Shown here: positions 55,296 to 64,000 of the stretch, one piece after another
How positions within the stretch are numbered: position 1 is the stretch's first letter
Layout: each line of letters begins with the position of its first letter
Assembly (NCBI GenBank): GCA_029262995.1
Contig: JAJCYH010000024.1
Span: forward strand, 124,001 to 188,000
DNA length: 64,000 nucleotides
Direction of reading: 5' to 3'
Source of the DNA: Saprospiraceae bacterium
Lineage (GTDB): Bacteria; Bacteroidota; Bacteroidia; Chitinophagales; Saprospiraceae
The notes under the pieces: generated by a model
The model's input: the letters and a program-made list of their open reading frames with translations, nothing else
Told to the model about the DNA's origin: nothing
The model's database searches: none
Position numbers and translations under genes: made by a program

Positions 55296-58091
55296 ATGAA
55301 TAGATATTTATTTGTTCTTTTGCTAATAAGCATAAAATTTGGTGACCTCAAAGCGCAACAGCATGTGGTATTTGTAGATGAGAGTTGGAGGTTAGAGCAT
55401 AGCATATCTTCGGACTATAGTATTGCAGTTGCAGATATTAATGGAGACTACAGAGACGATATTGTTAGAATGAATACTGATTCATTATACTTTACATTAA
55501 ATATTGCACAGAATAATCGGTTTGTTGATTTTACTGTAATTCCCAAAGCATTTCCTGTACTGAGTACCAATATTGCAGATCTTGACAACGATCATCACAA
55601 CGAAATAATCATAACAGGTAACAAAACTGGCATTGGTGTATATGGTCAGCGATCTAGCGAACTCAGCTTTGAACAAGGGTATATCAATGGTGGTGATTAT
55701 TACGCTCAGGGCTCTTCCATTGCTGATTTAAATCTTGATGGTTTCCTAGATTACTTTATCGCTAACGATATTGGAAACAATCAGGTTTATCTGAATGATG
55801 GTAATGGTATTTTGAGGGATACGGTAATAGATGATTTTAATATATTGGCCGAACAAGGCTCTTCTGGAAATTATAATTCAAGCTGGTTAGATGCAGATGG
55901 AGACGGTGATTTAGATCTCTATATCGCAAAATGTCACATCAATGCCAATAGCTTTGATGATCCTCGTCGAATAAACCAATACTTCGAAAACCAGAATGGG
56001 GTGTATATTGAACGTGCTAGTGCACTAAACTTAAGCCTTGGAGATCAGTCCTGGTGTTCTTCTAGCGGTGATCTCGATAATGATGGGGATCCTGATATAG
56101 TCTTGATCAATCATGGTACTCCAATTTTGATTTTGGAAAATAAAAATGAGAATGGTTTTGTGACACATTCAGATTTTACGGATACAGGAGATCTTATCGG
56201 TGATGAGCAACAAGTTATTGTACAGGATTTTAATAATGATGGCTTACTGGATGTATTTATTTTAGGATTTAATGATCAGCTATTGTTGAATGAAGGAGAC
56301 TTTCAGTTTAAAGTGTACAATAATCCTATTGGTGAGGGAAATGCTTTTTCAGGCGCATGTGGTGATTTTAATAACGATGGATGGCTAGATTTATACGCTG
56401 TCTATGGAACGGCGGATTCAGGAATTGATGATAAGATGTGGATTAACTTCAAGCTTCAGAACCACTTTATTAAGTTTTCACTAAATGGTAAAGAATCTAA
56501 TGCACAAGGTATTGGTGCGAAGATAATCGTTTATGGAGAGTGGGGTAGTCAGAGCAGATGGGTAACTTCTGGAGATTCCTATGGAATTACCAACAGTATG
56601 AACCTTCATTTTGGCTTGGGTAATCATTCGATAGTTGATTCAATGCATTGTATTTGGCCCTCAGGGCATGTAGATCGTTTTTATCAACTTGAGATAGATC
56701 GGCATTATGTGCTTACGGAGTCTGAATGTATAATTAGAATTGGAAGAGTAGAAACATCTTCGCCAGGCGTAATCTGTAAAGATGGAAGCGTATTGCTTTA
56801 CGCAAATGATATTGGAGAGACGTTGTGGAATAATGCTATTGTTCTAGATACTTTACTTGTTGATCAATCAGGGTATTATTTTGCTGAATCGACATCCTCT
56901 TGTAGGAACGCAACAGGTTTAATATATGTAGACTCCTTACCAGCACTTGAAGGCAGTCCAATATTGTTTGCAGGAGATGAGATCGTTTTATGTGAAGGAG
57001 ATGAACTCATACTGCAAGCTGATACTGCTTACTATTGGAATCTGCAGAATTCATTTATTGGCAATGAGATTTCGTTGAGCGAAAGTGGTAGCTATTATTG
57101 TTATGTGGCTGATTTATGTGATACAATTCGTTCACATGAGGTCTTAGTTGATTTTCAAACCGTTGACAACAATCCAGTCTTTGATACTATCGTTCCTAGT
57201 AGTGAATATTGGTTGAACAGTGGATTTGTGGAGTCAAACTGGTATGATAGCGACTTTAACTTTCTTGAACAAGCAGATTCGTTACTGGTAAAAAATATAG
57301 AAGAGGATACTCTTTTTTATTTTTCTTACAAACAAGCTCGAAGCTTTGACGCCTTCGATGCAGGACCTGAATTTCACCCGGATGACTTTGAACTTCACGA
57401 TGACAGTTTGATCAATATGCTAAGCGTGGAGATCAAAAGTGAGATATTGCTTCTTTCATTGGATGTTATTGCAGGGATTGGGGGACCAAGAAAACTTTTA
57501 GTGATCGATGCGTTGTCAGATACAGTTTATAGCGGCACATTTAATCTTAATGAAGGACGAAATACACTAGTTGCAAATTATCACTTTAATTCAGGGAAAT
57601 ATATTTTTAGTTTTGACTCTGAAGTAAATATGAATGCCTATGGTAATATCTCTCCAAAGTTGAATTCTAATTCCAATGGCCTCATTAAATACCCATTATC
57701 ATTAGGTCAATATATTAAAATTGTTGATGACAATATAGATATCATTGAAAATCTATATTTCTACAATTGGGTATTTCAACCAATATTAGAAGATTGTGGA
57801 TCTGAACTTATACCTTATAACATTGAAGTAGATACAACCCTTGGACTCAAGGAGTTTTATATAGAGAAATTTATTGTTTACCCAAATCCCGTAGAGCAAT
57901 TTTTAATACTTGAGAATAGCAATAAAAAAAGCAAAATGCTAATTTTCGATTTATTTGGAAGAAAATTAATAGAGCAAAGTCTTCCTTTCGGGCAGCATAG
58001 AATTAGCATTGAACATCTTAGCTCAGGAATATACAATATCCTATTGATCGATGAGAGGAATACTAGGTCTAGTCAATTTATAAAGCCATAG
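55296..58091 (+). CDS. Secreted FG-GAP/VCBS - ASPIC/UnbV protein with T9SS type A domain
   Basis: I chose the ATG at 55296 (MNRYLFVLLL..., signal peptide ending LKAQ) over 55233, as the upstream 21 codons are unlike a signal. The 931-residue protein has about five FG-GAP/VCBS repeats (for example DLDNDGDPDIVLINHG, DFNNDGLLDVFILGF), which form a calcium-binding propeller, the ASPIC/UnbV region (about 405-480; ARIIVYG-like, with TSGDSYGITNSMNLHFGLG), Cys-containing linkers and a type A sorting domain (about 855-931; VYPNPVEQFLILENS). Exported by T9SS; role unknown. Confidence 0.88.
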   Translation: MNRYLFVLLLISIKFGDLKAQQHVVFVDESWRLEHSISSDYSIAVADINGDYRDDIVRMNTDSLYFTLNIAQNNRFVDFTVIPKAFPVLSTNIADLDNDHHNEIIITGNKTGIGVYGQRSSELSFEQGYINGGDYYAQGSSIADLNLDGFLDYFIANDIGNNQVYLNDGNGILRDTVIDDFNILAEQGSSGNYNSSWLDADGDGDLDLYIAKCHINANSFDDPRRINQYFENQNGVYIERASALNLSLGDQSWCSSSGDLDNDGDPDIVLINHGTPILILENKNENGFVTHSDFTDTGDLIGDEQQVIVQDFNNDGLLDVFILGFNDQLLLNEGDFQFKVYNNPIGEGNAFSGACGDFNNDGWLDLYAVYGTADSGIDDKMWINFKLQNHFIKFSLNGKESNAQGIGAKIIVYGEWGSQSRWVTSGDSYGITNSMNLHFGLGNHSIVDSMHCIWPSGHVDRFYQLEIDRHYVLTESECIIRIGRVETSSPGVICKDGSVLLYANDIGETLWNNAIVLDTLLVDQSGYYFAESTSSCRNATGLIYVDSLPALEGSPILFAGDEIVLCEGDELILQADTAYYWNLQNSFIGNEISLSESGSYYCYVADLCDTIRSHEVLVDFQTVDNNPVFDTIVPSSEYWLNSGFVESNWYDSDFNFLEQADSLLVKNIEEDTLFYFSYKQARSFDAFDAGPEFHPDDFELHDDSLINMLSVEIKSEILLLSLDVIAGIGGPRKLLVIDALSDTVYSGTFNLNEGRNTLVANYHFNSGKYIFSFDSEVNMNAYGNISPKLNSNSNGLIKYPLSLGQYIKIVDDNIDIIENLYFYNWVFQPILEDCGSELIPYNIEVDTTLGLKEFYIEKFIVYPNPVEQFLILENSNKKSKMLIFDLFGRKLIEQSLPFGQHRISIEHLSSGIYNILLIDERNTRSSQFIKP

Positions 58092-58171
58092 TCAAAAGCA
58101 AAAACAACCCTAAATAGGGCTGTTCACTCAATTCTGCACAAATCCTTGTACTATACATTTTAGCTTAAAAT

Positions 58172-58199
58172 TGCAGCCTCAATAGGGATTGAGGCTGCA
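58172..58199. terminator. Hairpin with 12-base stem
   Basis: TGCAGCCTCAAT (58172-58183) and ATTGAGGCTGCA (58188-58199) pair perfectly around AGGG. It lies 80 bases after the FG-GAP gene stop. On the minus strand it is followed by ATTTT. It may end transcription of that gene. A weaker hairpin (AACAACCCTA/TAGGGCTGTT) precedes it at about 58109-58130. Confidence 0.5.
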
Positions 58200-58632
58200 G
58201 ACCTTAATAATAAACACCCACCAATGGAAATATTAGAATACTAAGTACACTAATGTTCCACATTGCATCTTTGCCTTATGCACTAAATTCTCTGGTTAAT
58301 CGGGATGATAGTGGTTTTGAATGGAAAAACCGAATCCAAGATTGTGTTACAAAATCACAAATTAAAAATATCGATTATATGTAAGTATTAGATTAACAGT
58401 AATACGAATTCAAGGACATGCGATTTTGTGAGATGGATATTGAATTTATCCTCACTATCTTCAGATGTATACAGATTAAAAAGAAGAGTAAAATATCAAA
58501 CATACTTATTCATCTATTCCTTATATTACATGAACTGGCTTGGCATTTGCATGTAAATGCCATAACACCTTTCCTGGCGGAGTAATCCCAAATTTAGATT
58601 CCTTTTACTTATTAAAACTATAAGCAATAGTT
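58200..58632. other. Degenerate intergenic region
   Basis: A 43-codon open frame (58253-58384) starts MFHIASLPYALNSLVN and continues RDDSGFEWKNRI; I do not recognise it, and it may be a remnant. The sequence GGCATTT-GCATGT-AAATGCC (58542-58561) is a short perfect hairpin. The rest holds nothing I can support. Confidence 0.3.
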
Positions 58633-59442
58633 ATGTCTGTTATAATTGTATTTATCCTATACTTATTTTTACCTGTTATTTGCGACCAAGATTCTAATAC
58701 TTCAAAGATTTTTGATTTTGAACATAAACAAGATGAAAGAAGTGATAACTCAAATAGATCATTCAAATTAGTGTATGAAAAAGCAATTGGGAATGATATT
58801 CCCGCTTATGAAATGATTAAAGGCAGTAAGAAATTTGAAGCCTTGATTAGAAATTTGGAATCTACATTTCAGCTGCCATCTCAGATAACAATCAAGTTTA
58901 AATCCATTGAAAGTCTGAGTCCCATGTACGAAAATGGGCAGGTTATCATACCATATAATTTTTTTAATTATTATCTTAATTTCGTCATTGCTTCAGGTTA
59001 TGGGAAAACCGGTGCGGACAAATTATCTGCAGTCGTAAATTTGACGCAGTTTGCACTCTTCCACGAATTAAGTCATGGAATAATTGAAGTATTAGATATT
59101 CCATTTCTGGGAAAAGAGGAACATGTCGTAGATGGATTGACTGTCTTATTGGCCACAAGATTTGATATTGATGTAGTACCGTTGACAGCAGTAGAAATTT
59201 TTGAGCTAGAAGCAAAAGTAAGCGACAATACAACAGCAAGTCAAATGTTTTGGGGCAAGCATTCCATAAGCAAAGACCGTATGGATGATATTTTATGCCT
59301 TGTACAAGGAAGTAATGAAGGCCCTAATAAGAACTTGTTTGCTGATGTAAATGCTGTTGGTGTAGATAAAAGCCCCTGCTGCAAGGAATATGAAAGAATA
59401 AATGAAAATTGGAGCAGAGTTTTTGGCTCTGCTCTCAAATAA
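58633..59442 (+). CDS. DUF4344-family putative metallopeptidase
   Basis: The 269-residue product has a hydrophobic N-terminus (1-17) and the zinc-peptidase motif HELSH (144-148), followed by VVDGLTVLLATRF. DUF4344 is a predicted metallopeptidase family; its substrate is unknown. The middle part has the IIPYNFFNYYLNFVIASGYG stretch. It ends 6 bases from the convergent NTF2-like lipoprotein gene. Confidence 0.85.
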   Translation: MSVIIVFILYLFLPVICDQDSNTSKIFDFEHKQDERSDNSNRSFKLVYEKAIGNDIPAYEMIKGSKKFEALIRNLESTFQLPSQITIKFKSIESLSPMYENGQVIIPYNFFNYYLNFVIASGYGKTGADKLSAVVNLTQFALFHELSHGIIEVLDIPFLGKEEHVVDGLTVLLATRFDIDVVPLTAVEIFELEAKVSDNTTASQMFWGKHSISKDRMDDILCLVQGSNEGPNKNLFADVNAVGVDKSPCCKEYERINENWSRVFGSALK

Positions 59443-59448
59443 TCAATA

Positions 59449-59967
59449 TTACTGTTCTTCTATAGTCTCTACTTCTTCGACTGCTTCAGCAGTTGAAATG
59501 TCATAGGCTTTTTTTGTATCTGTAAACTGTTGGAACGATGCGACTTTTCCTTCTTTAAGTCTAAATACATGAGCGAATTGAGCATCTAGATCCATGCCAT
59601 TGGCCTTAAAAGTGCCTTTGTATCTTCCCATTCCAAGTACCCCATCATCATCTACAGAAGATAAGCTAATGCCCTCTAGTCTGAAGTTGTCAAAATCAGC
59701 TAGGATTGGACTAAATACGCCATCAAGTACTGCTTGAGGTCCAATGTATGGATTACCTCCTGCATAAAGGAAGCTTTCTGCTTCATTCCAAACGACATCT
59801 TCAGTCATTCCAGCTAGTACAGCTTCTACATTGCCTTCGGCAAAATAGGCATATAACTGTTCAACGATTTCAATGTTAGTTGGCCCTGCTTCTGCTTCGG
59901 TTTCGCCAGGTGCCTGGCAAGCAAAAAATAAGCTTGCAATTAGGCAGAGATAAAAAGTGTTTTTCAT
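59449..59967 (-). CDS. NTF2/SnoaL-like lipoprotein
   Basis: The 172-residue protein has a lipobox (FFACQ, Cys about 17), then an NTF2-like fold (about 30-150; EQLYAYFAEGNVEAVLAGMTEDVVW) and an acidic tail. Such proteins bind or isomerise small ligands; most have no known function. A second, broken protein of the same fold lies at 20811-21189. It is divergent from the membrane protein at 60162 and convergent with the DUF4344 gene. Confidence 0.8.
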   Translation of the reverse strand: MKNTFYLCLIASLFFACQAPGETEAEAGPTNIEIVEQLYAYFAEGNVEAVLAGMTEDVVWNEAESFLYAGGNPYIGPQAVLDGVFSPILADFDNFRLEGISLSSVDDDGVLGMGRYKGTFKANGMDLDAQFAHVFRLKEGKVASFQQFTDTKKAYDISTAEAVEEVETIEEQ

Positions 59968-60161
59968 GTTTTTTGGTTTTAGCGCTTAGTGGATGATCCA
60001 CTGGTTAATAATATTAGTGTTGAAAGATAATCAAAGTAATAAAATTTAATCGCTTTGTCAAATATATGTTATACCAGAATTAGTCTAAAAACCAAGATGA
60101 TTGATCTTTGTATGTGAAGATCTCTTTAAAAAGTATTTAATTTCATTGTTACAATTTCATA

Positions 60162-60974
60162 TTGATGAAAAATCGACTTACCAAATATTATAGTGTTATT
60201 AACTATCGAACTCTGATTTCGATTTCCATTTCAATTATTGCTACTTGGTTGGCATGCAGATATAAGCTGATCTTTAATCTTGATTTGACTCTGATCTCAG
60301 TAGCCGTTGTTTTCCCTTTGGTCTTTACTTTGGGTAGCGCATTTCAACGACGTGAAAGAGCATTAGAGCATTTGGGTAGAGCAAAAGGTGCATTAGCTGC
60401 GATAAAATATTGTTTTTCATTTTCTAGGAAAATAGAACAATCAGAAAAGCAAGAAATCTATAAATACATTAACAATGTCAAATCGGAGTTGATCAAATTT
60501 TTATACGCAAAGGATAATGATAAAACTGCTTTGAATAAAGCCATAGGTCAGATTCAGGATTTTATCTCTAGTAGCAAGTCGAGAATGGAGGGTGGATTGT
60601 CTTTGAAGGTATATAAGTTGATGAGAGATGTCATAATGGGAATAGAGAATTCTATATCTATTAAACTACACGGGACCCCTGAAAGTATTAGAGCCTATTG
60701 CGAAGTGTTTATTTATGTTTTCCCATTTTTCTATGCACCGACATTAATCAAGAATATAGTATACCAGGATATTCATATAGATGACATTATTAATGGTCCA
60801 TCAGTTTCGATTCTAGACAATCACTTTGTCTTGATTGTCTATGGTTTAAATATCATTCTTTCGTTTTTGCTGATCACTCTTTTCAATGTTCAAGAGCAAA
60901 TAGAAAACCCTTTTGATCAAGATGGAATAGATGATATTAAGTTAGAAAATTATGAGTTGGATTATATGTTATGA
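60162..60974 (+). CDS. Bestrophin-like membrane protein
   Basis: The 270-residue protein has four hydrophobic segments (about 15-32, 40-58, 180-198 and 222-243), a central helical cytoplasmic part, and the C-terminal motif QIENPFDQDGIDDIKLE. This motif is similar to that of bestrophin-type chloride/anion channels and related proteins. An anion-channel role is likely but not certain. It is monocistronic. Confidence 0.6.
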   Translation: MMKNRLTKYYSVINYRTLISISISIIATWLACRYKLIFNLDLTLISVAVVFPLVFTLGSAFQRRERALEHLGRAKGALAAIKYCFSFSRKIEQSEKQEIYKYINNVKSELIKFLYAKDNDKTALNKAIGQIQDFISSSKSRMEGGLSLKVYKLMRDVIMGIENSISIKLHGTPESIRAYCEVFIYVFPFFYAPTLIKNIVYQDIHIDDIINGPSVSILDNHFVLIVYGLNIILSFLLITLFNVQEQIENPFDQDGIDDIKLENYELDYML

Positions 60975-60985
60975 GGTTTATGTGT

Positions 60986-61867
60986 TTACTTATTTCCAAA
61001 TGGGATTGAAACGCCTAACCAAGGTATTATGAACAAGTTGTCTACGTCGCTTCCGACAGGAATAAAGCCTCCGTAGTCTAATGATAGGTTCGCATATTGA
61101 ATCCTACCTCCAACAGAGATCAAACCAAATATTTCATCACCAACATCCAAGAAATAGTTTTCCGTTAAGAAATAACTTCTTCTGCCAGTTCTAAACATTC
61201 CACTAAGAGTAATCAAAGGAACATCGGCCCATTCACCATCAGCATAGCCATAGCCTAAGCCAAGGCTCATATTGTTATTACGCGATCCAATTGTAGCGGT
61301 ACCATATGCCATTCCAAATGAGCCTTCTCCACCAGTTACTGTACCTAATAGAGCTCCTGCACCTACATTGAATTTATCAGGACTAATGGGGATTGATAAT
61401 TTTGGTGTTATCCAAAAAGGAGAAGACCCTCCTTCAAATAAAAACAGCGGAAGTAAACCCGCACCTATTGAAAATTGATCCGTAACGCCATAGGCTACTT
61501 GATTAAATAATACCCATACATTCTGATAGTATCCTTGGCCTTTTTTCAAACCATAACTACTCGGTGACCATAAATACCTAGAATCCGATCTGTTAGCTAA
61601 CCATACTTCACCTTTCTTAATTTCCTCAAGAGTAAGCTGCTTCATGGATTTTATATTCATAAGCGGAATAGTTATCACACCTAAGGTTTTAGTATTAATT
61701 TTTACCTCATCCTTGTTTTTGTCAACAATGGTTCCATTGAATTCATTGCCATCCACCGTAATAATATTCCAAACGGCGTCAGTATCAATTTTTTCCTGTG
61801 AAAATCCACTTGTAAAAGACAAGCCAAAAAGTAAGAAGATCGGTAAAAGTCTTGTAATGTTCTTCAT
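60986..61867 (-). CDS. Outer-membrane barrel protein of unknown function
   Basis: The 293-residue exported protein has a signal peptide (ending SGFSQ), an Sm/RNA-chaperone-like short N-terminal domain (about 30-85; DGNEFNGTIVDKNKDEVKINTKTLG) and a barrel part (about 95-293) rich in Gly and aromatic residues, ending in WLGVSIPFGNK. I do not know its function. Several Bacteroidota have such proteins; the N-terminal part resembles a small beta-barrel domain with an adaptor role. Confidence 0.65.
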   Translation of the reverse strand: MKNITRLLPIFLLFGLSFTSGFSQEKIDTDAVWNIITVDGNEFNGTIVDKNKDEVKINTKTLGVITIPLMNIKSMKQLTLEEIKKGEVWLANRSDSRYLWSPSSYGLKKGQGYYQNVWVLFNQVAYGVTDQFSIGAGLLPLFLFEGGSSPFWITPKLSIPISPDKFNVGAGALLGTVTGGEGSFGMAYGTATIGSRNNNMSLGLGYGYADGEWADVPLITLSGMFRTGRRSYFLTENYFLDVGDEIFGLISVGGRIQYANLSLDYGGFIPVGSDVDNLFIIPWLGVSIPFGNK

Positions 61868-61916
61868 AGTTACATTGTTCTTATTGTATAATATAATAGT
61901 TTTAATAGATTATTGA

Positions 61917-63221
61917 TCAAGCCAATTTCAATCGAACCTTTTTCTTTTTTAGTCTGCCATTGTCAAGAGTTTTAAGGACATGTTTGATCCTGCTTGATTT
62001 AACGGCAGCAAAGCTACAATCTTGTTTAAGTTCTATCAATCCAAGTTCATCTTTTTTTAATTCTCCAAGTCTAAAAAAGAATCCTGCAATATCCGCTTTC
62101 GAAATATTATCTCTTCTTCCTCCCGAAATGATTATCGTCTGCCATTCTGAAGCTTCAGGCGTACAGGAAATGGAAAGTGATTCTGACCCAATATTTTCCA
62201 TATATTCTGGCAATTCATCATTTTCCCATTTTATAACATAGACCGTTCCATTGTCATGCATTCTGGCAGTACGACCATTTCTGTGAGTGAATTCAGTCTC
62301 CTTGCCTGGAAGATGATAGTGGATTATATATTTTATCGCAGGCACGTCAATACCTCTTGCTGCAAGGTCCGTTGTTAGTAGAATTTGAGAGCTTCCATTT
62401 CTGAATTTAATCAATGAAGTTTCTCTGTCGATTTGTTCCATGCCTCCATGAAAGCAAACATGTCCAATATTGTTGTCGTAAAGAAAATCACTAACTCTTT
62501 CGATACTATCCCTGAAATTGCAAAAGACTATACTCGAATTATTTCCTATGTGACATAGGGTATCAAGAAGTGTTTGCAGTTTGTCTTTTGAAGGAGAGTC
62601 TACATATTTGATTTGAATTTTGGGTTTTTGCGTATCAAGATAATCTATGTTAATAGGATCTTTCAGCTCTACAAAAGAAGGTATTTCAATGTTTTTGGTA
62701 GCTGAAGTCAGTACCTTCTTTACTTGAGATGGTAAAGCTTCGAGGATTTCTTCCATTTCATCCTTAAAACCAATTTCCAGTGACTTATCAAATTCATCCA
62801 GAACTATTGTTTGTATGTGCTTGGTCGCAAAATTTGATCTTCTAATATGATCGGAGACCCTACCTGGAGTACCTATCAAAACAGAAGGTCTATGCTTCAG
62901 ATTAAGTTTGTCCATTGACCCAGACCTACCACCGTATACCGCGTTGATTTTATAGCCAGTACCCATTTCTCTGACGACTTGTTCAATCTGGATAGCAAGT
63001 TCTCTAGTTGGTACAACGATTAATGCCTGAACTTCTTGCAAGTCGTCATCAATGGAATCAATAATAGGAAGCAGAAAAGCAAGAGTTTTTCCTGTTCCTG
63101 TTGGGGAGAGTAGGATGACTTCTGAACATGTGCTTATTTTAAGGATAGCCTCTTCTTGCATGCTATTGAGTTGCTCAATACCTAGTTTATCAAGAATTTC
63201 TTGCTTATTTTTTACTGCCAT
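61917..63221 (-). CDS. DbpA-like DEAD-box RNA helicase (motif II DEFD)
   Basis: The 434-residue helicase has SPTGTGKT (motif I), PTRELAIQ, motif II as DEFD (variant of DEAD), SAT, RGIDVPA and HRNGRTARM. The C-terminal domain (about 355-434) has the GRRDNISKADIAGFFFR segment that resembles the DbpA RNA-binding domain, which recognises 23S rRNA hairpin 92. It probably works in large-subunit assembly. It has its own promoter and is monocistronic. Confidence 0.9.
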   Translation of the reverse strand: MAVKNKQEILDKLGIEQLNSMQEEAILKISTCSEVILLSPTGTGKTLAFLLPIIDSIDDDLQEVQALIVVPTRELAIQIEQVVREMGTGYKINAVYGGRSGSMDKLNLKHRPSVLIGTPGRVSDHIRRSNFATKHIQTIVLDEFDKSLEIGFKDEMEEILEALPSQVKKVLTSATKNIEIPSFVELKDPINIDYLDTQKPKIQIKYVDSPSKDKLQTLLDTLCHIGNNSSIVFCNFRDSIERVSDFLYDNNIGHVCFHGGMEQIDRETSLIKFRNGSSQILLTTDLAARGIDVPAIKYIIHYHLPGKETEFTHRNGRTARMHDNGTVYVIKWENDELPEYMENIGSESLSISCTPEASEWQTIIISGGRRDNISKADIAGFFFRLGELKKDELGLIELKQDCSFAAVKSSRIKHVLKTLDNGRLKKKKVRLKLA

Positions 63222-63225
63222 CGTG

Positions 63226-63233
63226 CAAAACTA
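63226..63233 (-). promoter_or_regulatory. -7 box of the DbpA-like helicase gene
   Basis: Read on the minus strand, TAGTTTTG fits TAnnTTTG and ends 5 bases before the ATG, suggesting a near-leaderless transcript. Confidence 0.45.
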
Positions 63234-63446
63234 CAATCTATTTCCTAAGTGAGCTTATGAATGCAAATGAATATATGGTTAAGCTGCTGTTATTGTCATT
63301 TTACATTTGCCGAAAGGCATAAAATAAAAAAATTCCAGATAAGCGTGAGTTTAAGATAGCTTAGTTTAATAACCATATCTAAGTATTTATTTTTAAATTG
63401 TAATTGCTAATTCTTTAGGGATAATCTATAAGTTTTAACTTCAAAT

Positions 63447-63509
63447 ATGGACACTATACTTTTTATTGGATTGGTAATCGTCAATTTAGTCATATGGTAT
63501 TTTGCCTAG
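63447..63509 (+). CDS. Putative 20-residue membrane microprotein
   Basis: The frame reads MDTILFIGLVIVNLVIWYFA and stops. It is hydrophobic throughout and precedes a second small membrane protein (63528) with the same MDT start. I cannot tell whether it is translated. Confidence 0.25.
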   Translation: MDTILFIGLVIVNLVIWYFA

Positions 63510-63527
63510 CATAATGGGTCGCACAAA

Positions 63528-63740
63528 ATGGATACTGACTACTATGGGTTGATCTTGATAATTCTAGTAATTGCTTATATAGCGACTATGGGCGTTTTAA
63601 ATGACATGAAAAACGAATTGTTTTCTAGCCTGGAATCTTTAAAAATCCCTATTTCTATTGTATTGTTCTCCCTATATATCTATGTAGTCATCAAGGCTGC
63701 TAGTAAAGAAATTGTAGGGCAAGAAAATTCAACCCAGTAA
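63528..63740 (+). CDS. Small two-segment membrane protein
   Basis: The 70-residue protein has two hydrophobic segments (about 5-22 and 40-60) and no family I recognise. It follows a 20-residue hydrophobic frame after 18 bases and could be co-transcribed. There is no strong ribosome-binding site, which is usual in this phylum. Confidence 0.45.
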   Translation: MDTDYYGLILIILVIAYIATMGVLNDMKNELFSSLESLKIPISIVLFSLYIYVVIKAASKEIVGQENSTQ

Positions 63741-64000
63741 TAAAGAGATTATAAAGCATGCTATGGGGACGAACATTTTTCAGTTCGTTAATCTAGGGTA
63801 TGATAAAATAAAAAATCTGTCTTTTGACCGATGTAAAACCGATTGAGTTTATGAGAATATAGTATATAGACGTGAAACTCCATATTAGATTGTATAATAC
63901 TGCCGAAGGTTTCTTCACTTCATTTCGCAATCTTATATGATAATGCTGACCAAAAAGAAATCATTTTTGCGTCAGCACTACTGACGAAGCTTTCTCCAAT
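63741..64000. other. End of window, no gene seen
   Basis: 260 bases without a supported coding frame. A short hairpin TGCTGAC/GTCAGCA (63944-63950 and 63971-63977) is the only structure visible. Confidence 0.3.

Overview
The window is AT-rich DNA from a member of the Bacteroidota, probably a Saprospiria- or Cytophagia-like marine or aquatic bacterium. Supporting signs are type IX secretion (T9SS) sorting domains on several secreted proteins, a PorP/SprF gene, a SusC-like TonB receptor with a carboxypeptidase-regulatory domain, Bacteroidota-style TAnnTTTG promoter boxes, and families such as DUF2490, Lacal_2735, DUF2911 and CIA30 that are typical of this phylum.

Layout. 1-6.9 kb: a truncated secreted esterase, an NAD-dependent epimerase-like SDR, a DinB-fold protein and a TetR regulator, divergent from a bicarbonate-type module (small exported protein, SulP transporter, beta-carbonic anhydrase, DUF2490 barrel) with a perfect palindrome between them. 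7.8-17.8 kb: an acyl-metabolism and uptake cluster. On the minus strand are an alpha/beta hydrolase, a TonB receptor, a Na+/solute symporter, a KASIII-like enzyme lacking the usual His and Asn, and an acyl-CoA ligase. Divergent from them are a FabG-like SDR and a helical protein of unknown function. 18-22.9 kb: a DEAD-box helicase, a PAP2-like membrane protein, and a decaying stretch with a SnoaL pseudogene and small lipoproteins.

23-41.1 kb is accessory DNA. It holds a TOTE-type primase-helicase, a UvrD-like helicase, a HigBA toxin-antitoxin pair, a DUF6544 pair, the remains of a photolyase-associated cluster (CIA30, Lacal_2735, broken SDR-DUF2867, TspO), T9SS and lipoprotein cargo, a sulfurtransferase, and a broken tyrosine recombinase. 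Several boundaries carry attC-like imperfect hairpins with an AACG motif. Three consecutive segments have matching inverted ends of 8-9 bases, as integron cassettes do. Two ORF-less class IIC group II introns sit directly beside two of these hairpins. A GIY-YIG element with 16-base inverted ends has inserted at the catalytic tyrosine codon of the recombinase. This integron-like array and its parasites are the most unusual content of the window.

41.2-64 kb returns to a core-like region: a DUF2911 protein, a DeaD-like helicase, a PorP/SprF - PorE-like - type B cargo operon, mnmA, a lipoprotein, rimM, a SAM methyltransferase, a large FG-GAP/ASPIC T9SS protein, a DUF4344 metallopeptidase, an NTF2-like lipoprotein, a bestrophin-like membrane protein, a barrel protein and a DbpA-like helicase. 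No rRNA, tRNA or CRISPR array was seen.
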